Positions 50,868-61,326 of a stretch of DNA of 64,000 bases are shown in pieces; within the stretch, counting starts at the first letter, position 1; the number at the start of each line of letters is the position of its first letter. Made by a program: the position numbers and the translations under genes. The DNA comes from Amycolatopsis mongoliensis (GTDB lineage Bacteria; Actinomycetota; Actinomycetes; Mycobacteriales; Pseudonocardiaceae), in assembly GCF_030285665.1 (NCBI RefSeq), contig NZ_CP127295.1:2232001-2296000 (forward strand), written 5' to 3'. The notes under the pieces are model-generated. The model was given only the letters and a program-made list of their open reading frames with translations, did no database searches and was not told the origin of the DNA.

Positions 50868-51755
50868 TCAACGGTAACGCGTCCACCGCGTGTCCGTCCT
50901 GGCGTTGCGGAGATCGTCCAGGCGGCGGTAGAGCTCCGGCCGCACCTGCGGCCGGCTGCGCAGGATCGGCAGCACGCTCGTCGTCAGCTTCAGCTCGCGG
51001 ATCGCCCGGAGCACGGCGAACCCGGGCCACGACGTGACGTCGAAGCCGTAGGTCGCGGCGAACGTCCGGTAGCGCACCGCCGGGTCGCCGAACCGCTCGC
51101 GACCGACCGCCAGCGGCGTCAGGTCCCACTCCGGCGGGCCGACGCACGACGAGTCGAAGTCGCAGAGCACCGGTCCGTCGGGGCCGGGGATGACGTTGCC
51201 GGGGTACGCGTCACCGTGGACCAGGCCCCTGGGCAGCGGAAACTCCAGCTCGGCCAGCGCGGCCTCGAGCTCGGCGCAGCGGTCGAGCAGGAACGCGCGG
51301 TCGTCGGCGGCGAGCTCTTCGGCGTCGGACACCCGGGCCCGCACCGCGGCGAACGGGGCCCACTCGGCGAGCCCCTCGGGCGCGGGCAGCGCGTGCACCT
51401 GGCGCAGCAGCCGGGCCAGGTCGGCGGACGTCGCCGGGCGGCCGATGCTCGGCACCTGGTGCCACACGGTCACCAGGTGCGCGCCGACCCGCATCGGCTG
51501 CTCCACGGCGTCGAGCAGCCGGATCGCGGGGACGCCGTGGCGCTCGAAGTGCCGGGCCACGCGGACCACGGTCTCGACGCGGTGCCGGAGCTGGGTGGAG
51601 CCGACGATCCGGATCACGAAAGGCGCGGTGACCAGGGCGTACACCGCGTTGTTGGTGAATCGCAGCAACCGCGCGCCCGCCGGGTCCAAACCCAGCTGCG
51701 CACACGTCTCCGCCAGGACCCCACGCAGCTTGCCGGAGGTGAACCGGCCGTCCAA
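50868..51755 (-). CDS. Aminoglycoside phosphotransferase-family kinase
   Basis: A 295-residue small-molecule kinase of the APH fold. The catalytic loop is RGLVHGDAYPGNVIPG (HxDxxxxN) and the metal-binding motif CDFDSSCVGPPEWDL. The start is likely TTG at 51755, 23 bp after the stop of the HTH-TPR regulator; no ATG or GTG fits. It is in the same operon as that regulator, so it may be controlled with it. Substrates of such orphan APH proteins range from antibiotics to homoserine or choline; none can be named. Confidence 0.88.
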   Translation of the reverse strand: MDGRFTSGKLRGVLAETCAQLGLDPAGARLLRFTNNAVYALVTAPFVIRIVGSTQLRHRVETVVRVARHFERHGVPAIRLLDAVEQPMRVGAHLVTVWHQVPSIGRPATSADLARLLRQVHALPAPEGLAEWAPFAAVRARVSDAEELAADDRAFLLDRCAELEAALAELEFPLPRGLVHGDAYPGNVIPGPDGPVLCDFDSSCVGPPEWDLTPLAVGRERFGDPAVRYRTFAATYGFDVTSWPGFAVLRAIRELKLTTSVLPILRSRPQVRPELYRRLDDLRNARTDTRWTRYR

Positions 51756-51777
51756 GACGGTTCCGGCGCCTTCGGCG

Positions 51778-53163
51778 TTATGCGGCGTAGAAAGCGTTGA
51801 GGCGGTCGGCGAGATCACGCGCGTCGGCGTTGTTGCGGCGGCGCTCGGCCTCGTCCTGCAGGGGCCGCATGCGGTCCTTGACCCGCTCGGACTTGATGCC
51901 CTCGGCGCAGTCGATGGCCTTGCCGCCGACCTTGGCGCCGTGGTCGAGGTCGCCGTCAAGCAGGTGGTTGGTGGCCAGCGCGCTCAGCATGAACGTCTTG
52001 GAGCGGGCCATCTCGTCGTCGTAGGACTCGACGGCCCTGGTCAGCGCCGGGATCGCGTACTTCGTGTGCTCGGTGTTCTGCTGCGCGAGCACCGTGTGGA
52101 CGGTGCCGACCATGGCGTAGACGTCGGTCTCGGTGAAGAACTTCACCCACGACTCGGCTTCGGCCAGGTTGGCGCGCTCGAACTCGTCCTTGCTCCGGCC
52201 GAGCAGCTTCACCGCCTGCTCCTCGTTGCCCATCATCGCGTAGGCCCAGGCCTCGTTCGCGCAGAGCACGGAGACCGCCAGCTCGGAGCCGGATTCCTGG
52301 GCGGCGATCTGGCCGAGCTGGAACAGCTTCAGCGCGTCGTTCGGGGCGTCCTGGTGCAGGTAGACGCGGCCCATCCGGTAGAGCACGTTGGCGACGAGCG
52401 GGTGGTTTTCGCCCTGCTTGGCCAGGTCAAGCGCGTTCGCGAAGTGGCCGCGGGCGGAGTCCATCAGGCCGGTGTCGAAAGACGTCCAGCCGGCCAGCGA
52501 GTGGAGGTCGGCGAGGGCCACGTACAGCCGGTTCTTGACGATGTCGGTGCCGTGCGCCTCGAGCATCTGCTGTCCCCAGGACAGCTGCGCGACGACCGCG
52601 TCACGGCAGAACCCGCCGCCGTACTGGTAGTCCAGGGCGCGAAGGGCGCGCGTCGCGGCCTCCACCTGGCGCACGTCGGTCATGCCGATGCGCCCGGGCG
52701 CCGGTGTCCTGGCCGGCCCTGCCGACCACGAGCCGGATTCCGGACCGAACACCGCCGCACCCATCGTGACCTGGGCGGCGTGCGCGAGGAACCTCCGTCG
52801 CTTCACGGACTCGTCCTCCTCAGCCTGCTGGCCGTCGGCGGAGCCGACGACGCGTATCGCCGTGGCCTCGTCGTAGGCGAGGCCCATGTATCCACGCGGG
52901 ACACCCAGGCCGTCGGCGATCCGCGTGAGGACGTCGTAGGCCATGACCTGGCGACCCTTGAGGATCTCCGACACCTCGGACTGGGACTGGCCGGTCATCG
53001 CGGCGATCTGGCGCTGCGAGACACCGTGCTTGCGCAGGAGCCGGTAGACGGCGCTGATCTCGCGGGACGCGAGAGCCGCTCTCATCTCCGGCTGCTCCCA
53101 CGCGTCAGCGGGAACTGCGTGACTCTGCCGGGCTTCGGCACTGCCACCGTTACTGGCGTCCAT
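51778..53163 (-). CDS. HTH regulator with TPR-like helical sensor domain
   Basis: A 461-residue regulator. An XRE-type helix-turn-helix lies at about residues 35-95 (YRLLRKHGVSQRQIAAMTGQ, VSEILKGRQVMAYDVLTRIA). A Tat-like patch follows (KRRRFLAHAAQVTMGAAVFG) but sits inside the chain and is probably not a signal. The rest (about 160-460) is built of helical repeats of TPR type (SARGHFANALDLAKQGENH, PNDALKLFQLGQIAAQESG, PALTRAVESYDDEMARS). The layout recalls NsdA-like and peptide-responsive regulators of filamentous actinomycetes. GGAGGGGG precedes the ATG at 53163. Divergent from two small unknown genes. Confidence 0.93.
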   Translation of the reverse strand: MDASNGGSAEARQSHAVPADAWEQPEMRAALASREISAVYRLLRKHGVSQRQIAAMTGQSQSEVSEILKGRQVMAYDVLTRIADGLGVPRGYMGLAYDEATAIRVVGSADGQQAEEDESVKRRRFLAHAAQVTMGAAVFGPESGSWSAGPARTPAPGRIGMTDVRQVEAATRALRALDYQYGGGFCRDAVVAQLSWGQQMLEAHGTDIVKNRLYVALADLHSLAGWTSFDTGLMDSARGHFANALDLAKQGENHPLVANVLYRMGRVYLHQDAPNDALKLFQLGQIAAQESGSELAVSVLCANEAWAYAMMGNEEQAVKLLGRSKDEFERANLAEAESWVKFFTETDVYAMVGTVHTVLAQQNTEHTKYAIPALTRAVESYDDEMARSKTFMLSALATNHLLDGDLDHGAKVGGKAIDCAEGIKSERVKDRMRPLQDEAERRRNNADARDLADRLNAFYAA

Positions 53164-53485
53164 CGCGCCCCCTCCACTGTCCGGTCGGGCGTCTGTGAAA
53201 CAGCGTAGGCAAACCTGCGAAACCGTGTGAACAGCCGAACTGGTGCCCTGATCGGTCCGGGCGAAGTCCGTTGACCGCTTACCGTGGAACCCGGTCCGGT
53301 CACCGCTATGACGCCATTTCGACCTTCTATCGCACCCGGTTTCACCTCACTGTAGTTGTCAGATCTCCGTCACCGCCCGGACACCGGCAGCGATCACGGA
53401 GAGCTACGAAAACCGCAGGGATGTTGCAGAAGGCATCTTCGAAGCCCGACGGATTCGAAGACGGCACGACAGAGCGGAGAAGGGC
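53164..53485. promoter_or_regulatory. Divergent promoter region
   Basis: The 322 bp between the HTH-TPR regulator (minus) and the small gene at 53486 (plus) contain no gene I can support. It must hold both promoters. I could not fix a clear -10/-35 pair or operator. Confidence 0.5.
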
Positions 53486-53821
53486 GTGGAGTTCGTGGAC
53501 TCGTTCGCAGGGGGACATGCCGGTACGGCGACCCGCGCCGTGCGGCCGGTGGTCTCTCCCATCTCCGCCGTCCGCCCGGTCACCCCCGCCGCCGCGGTGG
53601 ACCCCCGCACCGCGAGCGTCCGCCACTACGAAGGCGGACAGCTGGTGTGGCGCGTGCAGTGCGGCGACCTCATCAGCCGCGAGCGCGCGGTGACGGTGTT
53701 CGTCGAGGACAACCAGGTGGTACTGGTCTCGCCCCCCGGCGAGACCGCGCGGTTGACGTCCGGCCAGCTCGGCCAGCTGCGCGCCGCGCTCAACGAAGCC
53801 GCCAAAATGGCGGAAAGGTAA
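53486..53821 (+). CDS. Small protein of unknown function next to HTH-TPR regulator
   Basis: A 111-residue protein with a GTG start behind GAGAAGGG. The first 40 residues are low-complexity (Ala/Pro/Val); the second half is a compact beta-rich domain with a central Cys (QLVWRVQCGDLISRERAV, then VFVEDNQVVLVSPPGE) and a C-terminal helix. No named family is recognised. It is 13 bp before the next gene and divergent from the HTH-TPR regulator, which suggests that the three act together. Confidence 0.78.
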   Translation: MEFVDSFAGGHAGTATRAVRPVVSPISAVRPVTPAAAVDPRTASVRHYEGGQLVWRVQCGDLISRERAVTVFVEDNQVVLVSPPGETARLTSGQLGQLRAALNEAAKMAER

Positions 53822-53834
53822 CGGTGAGCTGATC

Positions 53835-54257
53835 ATGGATCAGGTACTCGGGCAGGTCCTCCGCAACGCGGTCTGGGAGCGCCTCGACATGCTGACCGAC
53901 CTGGCGAACCGCGCCGACGCCCAGTCGCTCGTCTCGGTCGCGCGCTCCGAACTGCCCCGTTTGACGGAGGCCTGGCGCGCGATGCTGAAGATGCACGAGC
54001 CCGACGAGCGCGGTGACTGCCCGACCTGCTCGACCCGGTGGCACCGATGCAAGGCGCCGTGCTCGGTCTGGCAGGTCGCCCACGAACACCTGGTGGCCGG
54101 CGGACTGGCTCCGCAGCAGTCCTCGGCGGACAGCCGCCTGCAGGGCCGCCGCAAGAGCCCGGTCCCGGCACAGGGCCGTCCGGCTCCGGCGCCCACCGCG
54201 GCCGAGACCACCGGGCGCCACGCGCTGGTGAACCCGCGCCGAGCGGTCACGGCCTGA
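53835..54257 (+). CDS. Cys-motif protein of unknown function
   Basis: A 140-residue soluble protein. The N-terminal 55 residues are helical (LGQVLRNAVWERLDMLTDLA). A likely zinc-binding or structural motif follows: CPTC-x6-C-x3-C (CPTCSTRWHRCKAPC). The C-terminal 60 residues are low-complexity and basic. The motif resembles a small zinc ribbon but no family is recognised. It is co-directional with and 13 bp after the preceding small gene. Confidence 0.78.
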   Translation: MDQVLGQVLRNAVWERLDMLTDLANRADAQSLVSVARSELPRLTEAWRAMLKMHEPDERGDCPTCSTRWHRCKAPCSVWQVAHEHLVAGGLAPQQSSADSRLQGRRKSPVPAQGRPAPAPTAAETTGRHALVNPRRAVTA

Positions 54258-54299
54258 AAGATCCGGGCCACCCCACGTGAAATCCGCGTGAAGAAGCCG

Positions 54300-54318
54300 C
54301 ACTTTCATAGCGAAAGTG
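54300..54318. repeat. ACTTTC-ATAGC-GAAAGT palindrome
   Basis: CACTTTC-ATAGC-GAAAGTG is a 19-bp inverted repeat with 7-bp arms, 42 bp past the preceding stop. Two related copies with N5 = GTAGG and CCTAG lie in the inverted repeat at 40187-40246. The spacer always holds a TAG core. The rest of 54258-54658 up to the candidate RNA holds no gene I can support. Confidence 0.6.
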
Positions 54319-54533
54319 ACGCTTCGGCAGAGCCCTCCTGATCCGGCGAGCGCGGCCGACCGATCGCCCCATCGGACCCGCGCCGGCTCTCGCCCCGGCC
54401 GAGGACCGTTTCGCCCGCACCCCCGAGCAGCGCGAACCGGCCCTCGGCCGCCCCACCCGGTCCCCACCGCGATTAATCGAAGAAATTATGTGTTAGGCCT
54501 AGCCCAGGCGGTAATCCCCCGCTAGATTGATCA

Positions 54534-54648
54534 TCGAAGAGGCCTGGACCACTGGTTCGCCTCGACATGACCCGCCTGTGAGCGGCCCCTGAATTCCGCG
54601 GGCCGGTGCCGTTGCACTCCCCTCCCCCGACCGGCACCGGCCCGCGGT
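54534..54648 (+). ncRNA. Candidate small RNA ending in a strong terminator
   Basis: A 115-bp stretch unlinked to any reading frame. TAGATT at 54523-54528 is a plausible -10 hexamer; a good -35 is not seen. The transcript would form a hairpin (GAGGC-GGACC with GGTTC-GCCTC, 54537-54562), a short CCGC/GCGG hairpin with loop CTGTGA (about 54572-54585) and a 16-bp terminal stem with a C-rich loop (CTCCCCTCCCCC). C-rich hairpin loops recall the actinobacterial 6C RNA, but I cannot align it. It lies between convergent genes in a lower-GC island. Confidence 0.42.
54596..54647. terminator. 16-bp-stem terminator
   Basis: CCGCGGGCCGGTGCCG pairs perfectly with CGGCACCGGCCCGCGG over a 20-nt C-rich loop, 11 bp past the MFS gene stop. 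It would end transcripts from both sides. Confidence 0.85.
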
Positions 54649-54658
54649 TCCAAATCTG

Positions 54659-57301
<2,643 letters not shown>

Positions 57302-57370
57302 AGGTCTTCACTCGTCCGTGGGGAAGCCCGTCGGCACGATAAAGTCCCAGATCAGACGAGGAGGAGCGCC

Positions 57371-58018
57371 GTGTCCGACATCCAGGCCGCGAAGGTGCCG
57401 GCAGAAGCCACCCCCTTGCGCCGTCAGCCGGTCCAGCAGCGAAGCGCGAAGCGGGTCGAGCAGATGCTCGACGCCAGCGCGGCGCTGATCGACGAACTCG
57501 GCTACGACGCACTCACGACGACCCTGATCGCCAAACGAGCGGGCGTGGCGGTCGGTTCGCTGTACCAGTTCTTCCCGGACAAGCGCGCGGTCGTGCAGGC
57601 GCTCACCGCCCGCAACCTGGAGAGGTTCGTCGGCGCGGTGAACGAGCGGCTGAAGCAGCTCGGGCCGGAGCACTGGTGGGACGTCGTGGACTCGATCCTC
57701 GACATCTACCTGGAGATGCACCGGACGGTGCCGGGGTTTTCGAAGGTCCACTTCGGCGACATCATCGACCGCCAGCTCCTCGACGAGACCCGCGACAACA
57801 ACGCGGTGATCGTGGATTCGCTGACGGACCTGGTGGCCACGCAGGTGGATCAGCCGGTGGAAGACCTGCGGTTCGCGATCGGGATCGCCAACGAGGTGGC
57901 CGACGCGCTGCTGAAGCTGGCGTTCCGGCAGGAGCCCAGAGGGGACGAGAAGATCGTCGCCGAGGCCAAGTACGTGGTGAAGGGCTACCTGGCGGCTCGG
58001 TTCGGGGAGCAGTCCTAG
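57371..58018 (+). CDS. TetR/AcrR-family transcriptional regulator
   Basis: A 215-residue repressor. The N-terminal helix-turn-helix (about 25-75) has RVEQMLDASAALIDELGYDAL and IAKRAGVAVGSLYQFFPDKRAV, the typical TetR recognition helix. The C-terminal ligand domain is helical (QVDQPVEDLRFAIGIANEVA). GTG at 57371 follows GAGGAG. It is divergent from the GH1-MFS operon and probably represses it, with a glucoside or a derived sugar as inducer. Its stop is followed at once by a DnaA-box cluster. Confidence 0.94.
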   Translation: MSDIQAAKVPAEATPLRRQPVQQRSAKRVEQMLDASAALIDELGYDALTTTLIAKRAGVAVGSLYQFFPDKRAVVQALTARNLERFVGAVNERLKQLGPEHWWDVVDSILDIYLEMHRTVPGFSKVHFGDIIDRQLLDETRDNNAVIVDSLTDLVATQVDQPVEDLRFAIGIANEVADALLKLAFRQEPRGDEKIVAEAKYVVKGYLAARFGEQS

Positions 58019-58061
58019 CTGTCCACAGAAGTTGTCCACAGGTATGCACAGCTGTGGACAA
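58019..58061. other. Cluster of DnaA-box sequences
   Basis: TTGTCCACA (58032-58040) and its inverse TGTGGACAA (58053-58061) are perfect actinobacterial DnaA boxes; CTGTCCACA (58019-58027) is a third with one mismatch. All lie within 43 bp directly after the tetR stop. There is no dnaA, dnaN or AT-rich unwinding region nearby, so this is not an origin; it could be a DnaA-titration site or a repeat-type element. Confidence 0.6.
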
Positions 58062-58370
58062 CCTGGCGGTTCGGGACGGGGCTGTCGGGGAGCGCCGATA
58101 GACTGGACAGGGGACGCCCCCCAGGGATGGGCGGGGGCCTGCTGTCTGGGCAGTGGCCCTGGCTGGTGAACCGATCGCCGATGACGCGCGGCTCGGCGTG
58201 GACCGACCTGATTCGGCCCAGCGCAAGCGATCGGCACGGCTGGTCCCGCCCGGACCAGGCGAGCGCTAGCCACCGACACGGCCTGGGCCCGTGAAGGCAA
58301 GCGCCCCGAAAGCACCCGAAACGGCCTAGTCCTGCGAAGGCAAAGCGCCCGGTCCGACCCGGCGACGTCT
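58062..58370. other. Structured spacer without a supported gene
   Basis: The 310 bp contain several hairpin-forming stretches: a C/G-rich pair around 58108-58135 (GCCCCCCA...GGGGGC) and CTGGTCC/CGGACCAG near 58239-58258. Frames across it are shadow-like and no ribosome binding site with coding bias was found. Its role is unknown. Confidence 0.4.
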
Positions 58371-58415
58371 TGAATGACTCATTCCTGTCGTCGGACGAGG
58401 TGAATGGGTCATTCA
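58371..58415. repeat. GAATGA-type inverted repeat
   Basis: TGAATGACTCATTC (58371-58384) and GAATGGGTCATTCA (58402-58415) are each nearly palindromic and also complement each other with one mismatch over an 18-bp spacer. Such GAATGNNTCATTC repeats look like a dispersed intergenic element; only this copy pair occurs in the window. Confidence 0.55.
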
Positions 58416-58540
58416 CGACACCCCGGCCCCTCGAACGGCACCCCACCACGACCAGACCGTCAAGTCGACCGCGGACCCGGCCTTGCCGGGCCCCTGCCAG
58501 GATGCGCAGGGACAGCGGCGGTTTCGAAAGGTGGGTCTCC

Positions 58541-58757
58541 ATGGCCGATCTCCGAAGCCGTACCAGGGACCAGCCTGGGGAGATCCGGCCGGGTGACATC
58601 TACGAGGACTGTTCTTTCCACCCGTCCTGTGCACCTACATCGATGACGACGACGAGATCGGTGGCATCTCGCTGATCGATGCCAGCTCTCCGAGGGCCTG
58701 CTCGCTCAGTGGCCACGCGCTCGCCGCAAGGCGGAGTTCGACGCCGAGAACCGGTGA
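58541..58757 (+). pseudogene. Frameshifted small gene remnant
   Basis: An ATG at 58541 behind AAAGGTGGG reads MADLRSRTRDQP to ...GDIYEDCSFHP and then turns to nonsense. Shifting frame at 58624 restores a protein-like reading (VLCTYIDDDDEIGGISLIDA, then SSPRACSL). A third frame ends with AQWPRARRKAEFDAENR and a TGA at 58755. The first break looks like loss of one G in a CCCGGTCCTG-type run. The reading across the break resembles a small conserved protein of Pseudonocardiaceae that I recall but cannot name. So the gene has decayed by at least one, perhaps two, frameshifts, or the sequence has an error. Confidence 0.55.
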
Positions 58758-58758
58758 G

Positions 58759-59943
58759 TCAGCCGAAGTTCTGGTGCTCGCCTCGGTACGTCGGGACCGT
58801 GCGCTCCACCCGGTCGCCCAGCACCAGGTGGTAGTGCGTGAAGCGCTCGGCCAGCTCGCCCGCCTTGGCGTGCCTCAGCCAGACCCGGTCGCCCAGGTCG
58901 AGGCTTCGGGCCGCTCGGCCCGTCACCGGGGTCTGGACCTCGCCCGCTCCCTCGAAGCCGAGGAACTTCAGGCCCGTCGGGAGGTACGGCGTCGGCTGGC
59001 GCGAAGGGCCCGTGGGCCCCGAAGCGATGTAGCCGCCGGAGTACAGCGTGGCGATCTTGCGCGTCGGGCGGCGGACCACCGGCAGGGCGAACAGCGCCGC
59101 CGGGCGGGGCTTGAAGCGCGTGTAGCCGTCGAAGAGCGTGGGCCCGATCAAGCCCGAGCCCGCCGCGATCTCCGTGACCACCGCGTCCGCGCCCGTGGAC
59201 TCGATGCTTCCCGTGCCGCCGCCGTTCACGAACTCCAGGGACGTCACCGCCTGGACCGCGCGGACCGCTTCGCCGCGGCGGCGGTTCAGCTCCGCCGCCG
59301 AACGGCGCTGCATCCAGCCGATCACGGCCTGGTTCAGGCGGCGGCCGGCCGCGTCGCCGAGGCCGGCGATCTGGCCCTCGTACGCCATCACGCCCACCAG
59401 GCGGAAGCCCGGCCGCGCCACGACCTGCTGGGCGAACGCCGACGCCTGCTTCGGCGTGAAGATCGGGGAACGCCGGGTGCCGACGTGGACTCCCGGCAGC
59501 GGGCGCCACGACGCGTCCAACTCCAGGCACACCCGGATCTCCGGGTGGCCGTGGCCGAGGGCCGCGTCCACCAGGTCCAGGTGCTCGGGCGAATCCACCA
59601 TGATCGTGATCGCCGCGCGAGCCTGCTCGGACGCGGCCAGGCGCCGAAGCGCCTCGTGGTCGGCCGTCGGGTAGGCGACGACGATGTCGTCCGTCGTGCC
59701 CTGCTCGACGTGCCAAACCGCTTCCGCCAGCGAGTAGCACATCAGGCCCTCGAAGCCCGGCATCGCGAGCACGCGCTCCAGCAACGCCCGGCAGCGGACC
59801 GACTTGCTGACGACGCGGATCGGCTTGCCCGCCGCACGGCGGTGGAGGTCGTCGGCGTTCGCGTCGAAGGCCGCCAAGTCGACCACGGCCAAGGGTGGAT
59901 CGAGGTCCTTGGTCGCCAAGTCGTACACCGTCGCACTGGTCAC
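58759..59943 (-). CDS. PLP-dependent amino acid deaminase/aldolase (alanine racemase N-terminal type)
   Basis: A 394-residue enzyme with an alanine-racemase-like N-terminal barrel; the PLP-binding Lys is in IRVVSKSVRCRALL. The C-terminal domain resembles D-threonine aldolase/D-serine dehydratase (FVNGGGTGSIESTG, PTYRGEHQNFG), including the HYHLVLGDRV region with a metal-type His. It probably acts on a D-amino acid or a beta-hydroxy amino acid; the exact substrate is unknown. GTG at 59943. Divergent from the sugar-lactone oxidase; both may share a promoter region. Confidence 0.9.
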   Translation of the reverse strand: MTSATVYDLATKDLDPPLAVVDLAAFDANADDLHRRAAGKPIRVVSKSVRCRALLERVLAMPGFEGLMCYSLAEAVWHVEQGTTDDIVVAYPTADHEALRRLAASEQARAAITIMVDSPEHLDLVDAALGHGHPEIRVCLELDASWRPLPGVHVGTRRSPIFTPKQASAFAQQVVARPGFRLVGVMAYEGQIAGLGDAAGRRLNQAVIGWMQRRSAAELNRRRGEAVRAVQAVTSLEFVNGGGTGSIESTGADAVVTEIAAGSGLIGPTLFDGYTRFKPRPAALFALPVVRRPTRKIATLYSGGYIASGPTGPSRQPTPYLPTGLKFLGFEGAGEVQTPVTGRAARSLDLGDRVWLRHAKAGELAERFTHYHLVLGDRVERTVPTYRGEHQNFG

Positions 59944-60030
59944 GAGGTCTAAAGTACGACACGAAGGCTTGAAACGCGAATACTATTCACTTACTGTTTC
60001 GGGCACTCGACGGATGAAGGGTGCGCGCGC

Positions 60031-61326
60031 ATGACCCGGTGGACCAACTGGGCGGGCACGGCGTCCGCCTCACCGCAGCACGTTCACCAGCCGCGCAGTG
60101 CGGCGGAGATCGCGGCGACCGTCGAAGGCATCGCCGCGGCCGGCCGGACCGTGCGCCCCTGGGGCAGCGGGCACTCCTTCACCGCGATCGCCGTCGCCGA
60201 CTCCGACGCCCTCGACCTGCGCAGCTGGACCGGCGTCGAGCGCGCCGACCTCGAAACCGGGCAGGTCACCGTCCGCTCGGGCACCACGATCAAGCAGCTC
60301 AACGCCGAGCTCGACGCGCTCGGGCTGGCCATGACCAACCTCGGCGACATCGACGCGCAGACCATCGCCGGCGCGATTTCCACCGGCACCCACGGCACCG
60401 GCGCACGCCTCGGCGGCATCGCCACCCAGATCGCCGCGCTCGAGCTCGTCCTCGCGGACGGCTCGGTCGTCACCTGCTCGGCCGACGAGCGCCCGGACCT
60501 CTTCGCCGCGGCCCGCGTCGGCCTCGGCGCGCTCGGCGTGATCACCACCGTCACGCTCCGGTGCGAGCCGTCGTTCGTGCTGCGCGCACAGGAACGGCCC
60601 GAGCCGCTGGAGCAGGTCCTCGAAGGCTTCCACGACTTCGCCGACCAGAACGAGCACTTCGAGTTCTACTGGTTCCCGTACGGCAAGAATGCGCTGGTCA
60701 AGCGCAACAACCGGTGCGAGACCGCGGAGCCGCTGAGCAAGGTCCGCGAGTTCGTCGACTACCGGATCATGGAGAACATCGCGTTCGGCGGCCTCTGCCG
60801 GACGGGCCGGCTGATGCCGCGGCTCGTGCCGTCGCTCGGCAGCTTCGCCTCGAACGTCCTCTCGGCGCGCGAGTACAGCGACACCTCGCACCGCGTCTTC
60901 GTCACCGCGCGCAACGTCCGGTTCACCGAAACGGAATACGCTGTTCCACGTGAATCAGTGCTCGACGTGCTCGCCGAACTACGGGCCGTGGTGCCGACGC
61001 TGAAGGACCCGGTGATGTTCCCGGTCGAGGTCCGGGTCGCCGCGGCCGACGACATCTGGCTGTCGACGGCGCAGGGCCGCGACTCCGCCTACATCGCCAT
61101 CCACCAGTTCGTCGGCATGCCGTACCGCGAGTACTTCAGCGCGTTCGAGAAGATCGCCGGCGCCGTCGGCGGCCGCCCGCACTGGGGCAAGATGCACGAC
61201 CTCGACGCCGGCGTCCTCCGCTCGCGCTACCCGCACTTCGACGACTTCCTGCGCGTGCGCAAGGAAACCGACCCCAACGGCGTCTTCAGCAACACCTACC
61301 TGGACCGGGTGCTCGGCCCGGCCTAG
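60031..61326 (+). CDS. FAD-linked sugar-1,4-lactone oxidase (D-arabinono/L-gulono type)
   Basis: A 431-residue flavoprotein of the VAO/ALO family. The FAD domain (about 20-180) has RPWGSGHSFTAIAVADSDAL, in which the His of GSGHSF binds FAD, covalently in relatives, and GAISTGTHGTGARLGGI. The C-terminal ALO domain contains HFEFYWFPYGKNALVKRNN and ends HWGKMHDLDAGVLRSRYPHF. Such enzymes oxidise sugar lactones to ascorbate-like or related products; the bacterial substrate is often uncertain. Its stop overlaps the convergent PRPP synthetase by 4 bp. Confidence 0.92.
   Translation: MTRWTNWAGTASASPQHVHQPRSAAEIAATVEGIAAAGRTVRPWGSGHSFTAIAVADSDALDLRSWTGVERADLETGQVTVRSGTTIKQLNAELDALGLAMTNLGDIDAQTIAGAISTGTHGTGARLGGIATQIAALELVLADGSVVTCSADERPDLFAAARVGLGALGVITTVTLRCEPSFVLRAQERPEPLEQVLEGFHDFADQNEHFEFYWFPYGKNALVKRNNRCETAEPLSKVREFVDYRIMENIAFGGLCRTGRLMPRLVPSLGSFASNVLSAREYSDTSHRVFVTARNVRFTETEYAVPRESVLDVLAELRAVVPTLKDPVMFPVEVRVAAADDIWLSTAQGRDSAYIAIHQFVGMPYREYFSAFEKIAGAVGGRPHWGKMHDLDAGVLRSRYPHFDDFLRVRKETDPNGVFSNTYLDRVLGPA

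Noticed and set aside
52745..52825. Twin-arginine signal in the HTH-TPR regulator
   Set aside because: The KRRRFLAHAA patch is about 120 residues in from the start, after the DNA-binding domain, so export is implausible. It is a remnant or mimic of a Tat motif common in this regulator class.
54534..54648. Firm 6C RNA annotation
   Set aside because: The C-rich loop and hairpins are suggestive but I cannot align the structure without a covariance model; reported only as a candidate small RNA.
58019..58061. Replication origin
   Set aside because: Only three DnaA boxes, no dnaA/dnaN/recF neighbours and no AT-rich unwinding region. Kept as a DnaA-box cluster only.
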